Source of the DNA: Oceanobacillus sp. FSL K6-2867
Lineage (GTDB): Bacteria > Bacillota > Bacilli > Bacillales > Amphibacillaceae
Direction of reading: 5' to 3'
Assembly: GCF_037963145.1 (NCBI RefSeq)
Contig: NZ_CP150144.1
Span: 62,001-126,000, forward strand
Length of the DNA: 64,000 nt
In this document: positions 59,187 to 64,000 of the stretch, one piece after another
How positions within the stretch are numbered: the stretch's first letter is position 1
Layout of the letters: each line of letters starts with the position of its first letter
Program-made: the position numbers and the translations under genes
The notes under the pieces: model-generated
Seen by the model: only the letters and a program-made list of their open reading frames with translations
Told to the model about the DNA's origin: nothing
Databases searched by the model: none

Positions 59187-60188
59187 TCATTCCTCATGTT
59201 TTGTAATGCCAAAATGCTGGTAGGCTTTCGCTGTTACGATTCTTCCTCTTGGTGTTCGCTGGATAAATCCAATTTGCAATAAATATGGTTCATAGACATC
59301 CTCAATCGTTTGCGGCTCTTCCCCAATCGTTGCAGCAATTGTATCTAGACCAACCGGGCCTCCACCGAACCCATCAATTATACCTTTTAATAGTTTATGA
59401 TCAATATGATCAAGTCCTGCATCATCTACTTGAAGCATGCCGAGCGCCTGATCTGTTGTTCCTAGCGAGATTTCAGCTTCTCCTTTTACTTGAGAAATAT
59501 CGCGTATTCGTTTAAGCAATCGGTTCGCAATTCGTGGTGTCCCTCTTGATCTCCGCGCTACCTCGATGGCTCCTTCTTTCGTAATTGTCGTGTGGAAAAT
59601 CTCAGCTGTTCGTTCAACAATCGCGCATAGATCTTTCACCTCATAGAACTCCAGTCTGCTTAACACACCAAAACGATCACGGAGTGGTGCTGTCAGTAAT
59701 CCAGCTCGTGTTGTCGCTCCAACAAGCGTAAAAGGCGGTAAATCAATTTTAACCGATCGTGCGCTCGGTCCCGTGCCAATTACAATATCAAGAAAGAAAT
59801 CCTCCATTGCAGAGTACAATACTTCTTCCACAGAACGTGGCAGGCGATGTACTTCATCAATAAATAGTACATCACCAGGCTCAAGCGAAGACAGGATTGC
59901 TGCTAAATCTCCCGCCCGTTCAATTGCAGGACCTGACGTTGAGCGAAAATTAACTTCCATCTCATTTGCAATAATTGCTGCAAGGGTTGTTTTACCAAGC
60001 CCAGGCGGCCCATATAACAAAACGTGATCGAGAGGCTCATTCCGCATTTTAGCAGCTTGAATAAAAATGCTCAAATTCTCTTTCACTTTATCTTGTCCAA
60101 TATACTGCTTTAAACTTACAGGGCGAAGACTCAGTTCAATCGACGTATCCTCTTCTTGTAATTCACCGGTAACCATGCGATCCTCCAT
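59187..60188 (-). CDS. ruvB: Holliday junction branch migration ATPase RuvB
   Basis: 333 residues from the ATG at 60188 (AAAGGTGG 8 bases upstream), as in B. subtilis. Walker [18 protein letters not shown], Walker [14 protein letters not shown], the GATTRAGLL sensor and a C-terminal winged helix with [16 protein letters not shown]. It works with RuvA, coded just upstream. Confidence 0.99.
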   Translation of the reverse strand: MEDRMVTGELQEEDTSIELSLRPVSLKQYIGQDKVKENLSIFIQAAKMRNEPLDHVLLYGPPGLGKTTLAAIIANEMEVNFRSTSGPAIERAGDLAAILSSLEPGDVLFIDEVHRLPRSVEEVLYSAMEDFFLDIVIGTGPSARSVKIDLPPFTLVGATTRAGLLTAPLRDRFGVLSRLEFYEVKDLCAIVERTAEIFHTTITKEGAIEVARRSRGTPRIANRLLKRIRDISQVKGEAEISLGTTDQALGMLQVDDAGLDHIDHKLLKGIIDGFGGGPVGLDTIAATIGEEPQTIEDVYEPYLLQIGFIQRTPRGRIVTAKAYQHFGITKHEE

Positions 60189-60204
60189 CTTCGGTCCCAC
60201 CTTT

Positions 60205-60810
60205 CTAATTTCTAACAAGCAGTCCTAATGCTTTTCGAATAATTTCATCTGTGTTGGAAATATTTTCTTTTCTAAGCATTGGCATTACAGTTTTTAATTC
60301 CCGGTCTGTATAGCCTAATGCTTGCAATGCTTCTTCCGCTTCCTTATAAACAAATGCATTCGAGTCTGCTGATGCTGTAACCTGTTCAATCTCGGTTTGA
60401 ATGGAGAATACGGAAGTCAGTTTTCCTTTCAAATCTAAAATAATTTGGCGGGCCGTTTTTTTGCCTACCCCAGGAAACCCAGTCAAAAATTTATCGTCTT
60501 CTCGTTCAATAGCAGCTACAAATTCAGAAATATCGACACTTGCAAGAATTGCAAGCGCACCTTTTGGACCAATGCCAGAAACTGAAATCAGCTTAATAAA
60601 CAAATATTTTTCATCTTCATTTTTAAATCCATACAAGATTTGACTATCTTCACGAACGTGATGGTATGTATGAATAAGTAATTCTTTATTTAATGCTGAC
60701 TGAAATGCAAATGGATTAGCACACAGTATTTCATAGCCTACCCCGTGCACATCAACGACAACCGATTCATCTAACATTGATACAAGCTGACCTTTAATAT
60801 ACGCTATCAT
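60205..60810 (-). CDS. ruvA: Holliday junction DNA helicase subunit RuvA
   Basis: 201 residues. OB domain ([11 protein letters not shown]...[10 protein letters not shown]), helix-hairpin-helix repeats ([32 protein letters not shown]) and domain III ([14 protein letters not shown]). It recognises the junction and loads RuvB. In B. subtilis bofC lies upstream; it is not seen here. Confidence 0.99.
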   Translation of the reverse strand: MIAYIKGQLVSMLDESVVVDVHGVGYEILCANPFAFQSALNKELLIHTYHHVREDSQILYGFKNEDEKYLFIKLISVSGIGPKGALAILASVDISEFVAAIEREDDKFLTGFPGVGKKTARQIILDLKGKLTSVFSIQTEIEQVTASADSNAFVYKEAEEALQALGYTDRELKTVMPMLRKENISNTDEIIRKALGLLVRN

Positions 60811-61062
60811 GTAATCATTCCTTTAATTATTTTAACATAAAGCAAGACTTCATTCATTGGGGAGTTTTCCTTTTATCTCCATTGAATGATAGTACCACAA
60901 GAAACTGACCTAATGGTACGAGGAAAATCTGAAATGGTGGTGAGGTGTTTCTGACCACTCTCATTTAATTTATCTCATAATTAATGATCCGTTTATGCGG
61001 AATAAATTGATAACATAAAGATAAACTTCTATTCCTCATCGAAATAGAAGTTTATCACAGAC
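60811..61062. other. Intergenic gap between ruvA and yebC
   Basis: No gene is supported. In B. subtilis bofC occupies the place upstream of ruvA. The stretch holds only the yebC terminator (61019-61057) and no other strong signal. Confidence 0.6.
61019..61057 (-). terminator. yebC terminator
   Basis: On minus, GATAAACTTCTATT and AATAGAAGTTTATC with a 9-base loop, followed by TTTATG. Right after the yebC stop. Confidence 0.82.
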
Positions 61063-61794
61063 TTATTCGGACGTTTCCAAATTGTGATGGATATCCTGAA
61101 CGTCCTCACTCTCTTCTAATGTGTCAAGAAGCGACATCATTTTTTCTTCATCTTCATCCGAAAGTTTGTTATAATTTTGCGGGATTAATGTAACCTCACT
61201 GTCGACAATTTCATAATCGTTTTGCAGAAAATAGTCGACCACTTCCTGATATTGCTCCGGTATGGTGTAAATCTCATATACATCATCATGGGATTCAATA
61301 TCTTCTGCTCCTGCTTCAAGTGCAGCTAGTGTTAACTCATCTTCATCAATCGAGCCATCCTGATTCGCGATTACAATGTAACCTTTTCGGTCAAACATAA
61401 AGGATACACTTCCATTTTCGCCTAAGTTCCCGCCATTCTTCTTAAAAGCATGTCTTACTTCTGCAGCAGCACGGTTTTTATTGTCTGTTAATACGTGCAC
61501 GATAACAGCAACACCACCAGGACCATAACCCTCATACGTGATTTCTTCATAGCTAGCTCCATCAAGTGTGCCTGTTGCCTTTTTAATATTACGCTCAATA
61601 TTATCGTTTGGCATATTATCAGCCTTCGCTTTTTCAACGGCTGTTCGAAGTGCGGCATTAGTATTCAAGTCTGATCCACCTAGTTTTGCCGCTATATAAA
61701 TATCTTTAGCATGTCGCATAAAGACTTTTCCCTTTTTTGCATCTTGTGCATTTTTTCTTCTCTGTATATTTTTCCATTTAGAATGACCAGCCAC
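61063..61794 (-). CDS. YebC/PmpR-family protein (YrbC)
   Basis: 243 residues. [41 protein letters not shown] and [29 protein letters not shown], all YebC signatures. Homologues act as DNA-binding regulators and, in recent work, as ribosome-associated factors easing stalls at proline-rich motifs. Located after the coxA-like gene as in B. subtilis. Confidence 0.96.
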   Translation of the reverse strand: MAGHSKWKNIQRRKNAQDAKKGKVFMRHAKDIYIAAKLGGSDLNTNAALRTAVEKAKADNMPNDNIERNIKKATGTLDGASYEEITYEGYGPGGVAVIVHVLTDNKNRAAAEVRHAFKKNGGNLGENGSVSFMFDRKGYIVIANQDGSIDEDELTLAALEAGAEDIESHDDVYEIYTIPEQYQEVVDYFLQNDYEIVDSEVTLIPQNYNKLSDEDEEKMMSLLDTLEESEDVQDIHHNLETSE

Positions 61795-61904
61795 TCGGAC
61801 ATTCTCCTCTCTAGAAATTCTTTTCTTACTATATCAAAAAAAGCTGTGCAGGAAAAGAATAAACCATATGGAGGTTGTAGATACAAAATACTTAAAGTGT
61901 ATCT

Positions 61905-62465
61905 TTATTCGTCTTTTAATTGAAATAATTCTTTGATAAACGCTTCTAAATCATCACCATTGTTTTTCGCCTGCAGCCTTGCATCTAGGTTTTTCATACG
62001 GTCCCATTCAATATCATCGGTATATACAATTATTTGCTTATCCGTATTTGGCACAATTTTTCTAACCTCTTCTTTGATATTATGTGAAATATCATGGTTA
62101 AAGTGCTCACGTAGAATGACGGAAACAACAATGCGGTCTTCAGTGGAAGCTGCTTGTGCTTGAATAATATCCTTTTGTTTGCTCAGCTCTTCTGTTATAC
62201 GAGCTGACTCTTCATTTGTAAAGGAATCCGAGTAATGCGCAAAGTCAGACTTGTTAGCTGCTTCTTGCTTACTTTGTGGATATCCGCCTCGCTCGCCAAT
62301 AGATGGCTGTCTGGACTTATACCTATTATTTTCGTCCGTCTCAGGTTCAAAATGAATAGGCTGTACCATGTCACTCTTTTGTTCCTCAGATGTCTCTTGC
62401 CCTGCATTACAGCCTGTAAGAAGTACAACTAAAAAAATCAGGCACATTCCTTTTCTTTTATACAT
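61905..62465 (-). CDS. coxA: YhcN/YlaJ-family sporulation lipoprotein (CoxA-like)
   Basis: 186 residues from the ATG at 62465, the second ATG, 9 bases from GGGAGG; the first ATG at 62471 is too close. Signal peptide with lipobox LLTGC (Cys19), a polar linker, then the YhcN/YlaJ domain (ARITEELSKQKDIIQAQAASTEDRIVVSVI). B. subtilis coxA (yrbB) is a cortex protein located between safA and yrbC, as here except for nadE. A hairpin covers its ribosome-binding site. Confidence 0.85.
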   Translation of the reverse strand: MYKRKGMCLIFLVVLLTGCNAGQETSEEQKSDMVQPIHFEPETDENNRYKSRQPSIGERGGYPQSKQEAANKSDFAHYSDSFTNEESARITEELSKQKDIIQAQAASTEDRIVVSVILREHFNHDISHNIKEEVRKIVPNTDKQIIVYTDDIEWDRMKNLDARLQAKNNGDDLEAFIKELFQLKDE

Positions 62466-62475
62466 AAACATAGAC

Positions 62476-62507
62476 CTCCCTTACAAATAGTTTGTATAAC
62501 GGAGGCC
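62476..62507 (-). promoter_or_regulatory. Hairpin sequestering the coxA ribosome-binding site
   Basis: On minus, CCTCCGTTATACAAA pairs with TTTGTAAGGGAGG, burying the GGGAGG that serves coxA. No T tract, so translational control or a chance structure is possible. Confidence 0.4.
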
Positions 62508-62533
62508 TAATTACACAGTTAAATTAAGGAAAA

Positions 62534-63274
62534 CTATATTCGATTATACTTCGGTAAACTTGTACGTTTGTGGGCACTTCGCTGATGCATTCTTTCAATT
62601 ATTTCCTTATCTGCACTAGCAATATTTTCACCTTTCAAATAGGCGTCAATTACATCATATGAGACACCCATTTCTTTCTCATCTGTCTGGTCTTCCCATA
62701 AATCCGCACTTGGTTTTTTTGCAACCACTTGTTCCGGAACGCCAAGCAGTGTTGCCATTTCTCTGACTTCTGCTTTTGTAAATTCAACAATCGGCAGAAT
62801 ATCTACACCGCCATCGCCATATTTCGTAAAGTATCCAGTATACCATTCTGAAGCATTATCAGTACCTACTACTAAATAATTGTAGTTCGTAGCAATTGTA
62901 TATAATGTACTCATACGCAGTCTTGCTCTTAGATTTGCACCTGCAAGCTGATCATTCGCCGCATTGAACTGCTCCTTTTCATTTAGACGATCCCGAATCT
63001 GCTTATACATGACTTGATGGGTATCTGTTAGATCAATTGTCAGTGAATCGATGGAAGCTTTTTCAATAACATCTCTTGCATCATAAAGATTGGAATCCGA
63101 TGTTTGTATTGGCATCATTACACCGAGAGAGTTATCTGGACAAGCGCGCTTAATTAAATTCGCAACTACAGCCGAATCAAGCCCACCACTTACTCCTACA
63201 AGTAATCCATTCACATGAGCCTGTTTAACCTGCTCTTGTAACCACTCTACAATTTTGTTTATTTCATTTTCCAT
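62534..63274 (-). CDS. nadE: NH3-dependent NAD+ synthetase
   Basis: 246 residues, shorter than B. subtilis NadE (272). PP-loop GVSGGLDSAVVANLIKR (about 27-43), TDNASEWYTGYFTKYGDGGVDILPI and KKPSADLWEDQTDE are typical. It amidates nicotinate adenine dinucleotide to NAD. It lies between safA and coxA homologues, unlike B. subtilis. AAGGAGAG precedes the ATG by 7 bases. Confidence 0.96.
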   Translation of the reverse strand: MENEINKIVEWLQEQVKQAHVNGLLVGVSGGLDSAVVANLIKRACPDNSLGVMMPIQTSDSNLYDARDVIEKASIDSLTIDLTDTHQVMYKQIRDRLNEKEQFNAANDQLAGANLRARLRMSTLYTIATNYNYLVVGTDNASEWYTGYFTKYGDGGVDILPIVEFTKAEVREMATLLGVPEQVVAKKPSADLWEDQTDEKEMGVSYDVIDAYLKGENIASADKEIIERMHQRSAHKRTSLPKYNRI

Positions 63275-63401
63275 GCTAATCTCTCCTTGTAAATAGCCCG
63301 TTTATCCTTTATTCTATCATTAATTTTTCATTTTTCAATTTCGAAAGCCTGCCTTATCAATGAAGCCAAATTTATAATTTGAAATACAGCTTGCAAAAAA
63401 A

Positions 63402-63434
63402 GCAAAATAAAAGAGACGAACTTCATTCGCCTCG
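63402..63434 (-). terminator. Terminator of the safA-like gene
   Basis: GAGACGAAC...TTCGCCTC imperfect stem near 63411-63431, followed on minus by TTTTATTTTG. Confidence 0.7.
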
Positions 63435-63448
63435 TTAGAAAAATATGA

Positions 63449-64000
63449 TTACTCATTATCGTGCTTATTCGTTGGATTAAATTGTGGGAACATAGGTGGT
63501 TTCGGGTAAGTACTACCGTCTGTCTGTAGTCTTTCGAACTGTGGTGGATACATTTGACCAGTTGACAGTGGCTGCGGTTGTATAGCCTTTAATTGCTGAG
63601 TTTCAGGAACCTCTGCTGTACTTGCTGGATAGTAATCCACCAACTCCCTTGATCCACACCCACAATCTGCCATATGGTGGCCCCCATGTTGCCCATGATA
63701 TGGTGGCATAAATTGAGGTGCCATAAATCCTTCATGAGGATGTACACCATGATGATGACAAGGTGATGGCGGGCATGGTGGTGGGCATGGTGGCGGACAA
63801 TGATGAATATAAATTGGAATCATCGGAGGACAACATTGTTGAACTGGATGATGATACATTGGTGCCGGATAATGCATTGGCTCCATCATCGGCAGATGTG
63901 TCGGCTCCATGACTGGTTTCTGTTCAGGGATTGGTTGCTTTACCTCTTTTTTAACCTCTTTTTTAACTTCCTTTTTAGGCGGTTTTACTTCTTGTTTTGG
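63449..64000 (-). CDS. safA: SafA-like spore coat morphogenetic protein, 3' part
   Basis: The last ~183 residues; the reading frame is open from base 64000 and the N-terminus (where SafA has LysM) is outside the window. Visible: Lys/Glu/Val-rich repeats (KKEVKKEV...), then a His/Pro/Cys/Met-rich region with PPCPPPCPP runs and a HHHG cluster, ending with acidic and polar residues. The name comes from synteny (safA, coxA, yrbC order in B. subtilis) and composition. No visible domain proves it. Confidence 0.72.
   Translation of the reverse strand, partial: PKQEVKPPKKEVKKEVKKEVKQPIPEQKPVMEPTHLPMMEPMHYPAPMYHHPVQQCCPPMIPIYIHHCPPPCPPPCPPSPCHHHGVHPHEGFMAPQFMPPYHGQHGGHHMADCGCGSRELVDYYPASTAEVPETQQLKAIQPQPLSTGQMYPPQFERLQTDGSTYPKPPMFPQFNPTNKHDNE

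Overview
The window is low-GC chromosomal DNA from an endospore-forming Bacillaceae. Gene order follows the Bacillus subtilis yrr/yrv/yrb region, and spore genes (sigK, rsfA, spoVB, coxA and safA homologues) run through it. Tad-pilus genes, an ArsB/NhaD-type permease and intergenic repeats recalling halotolerant relatives (Oceanobacillus/Virgibacillus type) make that group my best guess. This is inference from gene content; no rRNA is present. Most genes lie on the minus strand. I saw no tRNA, rRNA, CRISPR array or intact transposase.

Regions: (1) 1-3.2 kb: a SAM-I riboswitch driving a gene that leaves the window at base 1, a decayed gene remnant, uninterrupted sigK, then convergent mtnN and the DUF1510 gene yrrS. 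(2) 3.2-20.9 kb: an accessory block placed between yrrS and greA. It is a long minus-strand Tad/Flp (type IVb) pilus cluster (TadZ, TadA, TadB, TadC, Flp pilin, TadE, a large TadG-like protein, two DUF4352 lipoproteins, a second TadE, prepilin peptidase). It continues into a signalling cassette: DUF6382-FHA protein, PP2C phosphatase, Ser/Thr kinase and an EssB/YukC-like membrane pseudokinase of the kind known from type VII secretion. Two paralogous small membrane proteins end it, and a plus-strand TcaA/YvbJ-like zinc-ribbon protein closes the block. This hybrid is the most interesting part of the window.

(3) 21-36 kb: core genes greA, udk, trmR, mltG, yrzB, ruvX, ireB-like, T-box-controlled alaS, an AI-2E transporter, recD2, a TPR protein, mnmA with its partner cysteine desulfurase, and cymR. 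(4) 36-43.6 kb: rarA and rsfA (with a good sigma-F promoter) on plus, a 700-bp repeat-bearing gap, the T-box-controlled hisS-aspS operon, a small ORF and a plus-strand cell-wall amidase. (5) 43.6-60.8 kb: dtd, rel, apt, recJ, yrvD, secDF, comN, spoVB, an ArsB/NhaD permease, yrzE, yajC, tgt, queA, a DUF2905 gene, ruvB and ruvA. (6) 61-64 kb: yebC, a coxA-like lipoprotein, nadE and the 3' part of a safA-like spore coat gene that runs off the end.

Functional links include tRNA modification (trmR, mnmA plus desulfurase, tgt, queA), tRNA charging (alaS, hisS, aspS, dtd), recombination and repair (ruvAB, ruvX, recD2, recJ, rarA), and spore development. Starts were moved from the longest ORF to an internal codon where a Shine-Dalgarno match clearly favoured it.
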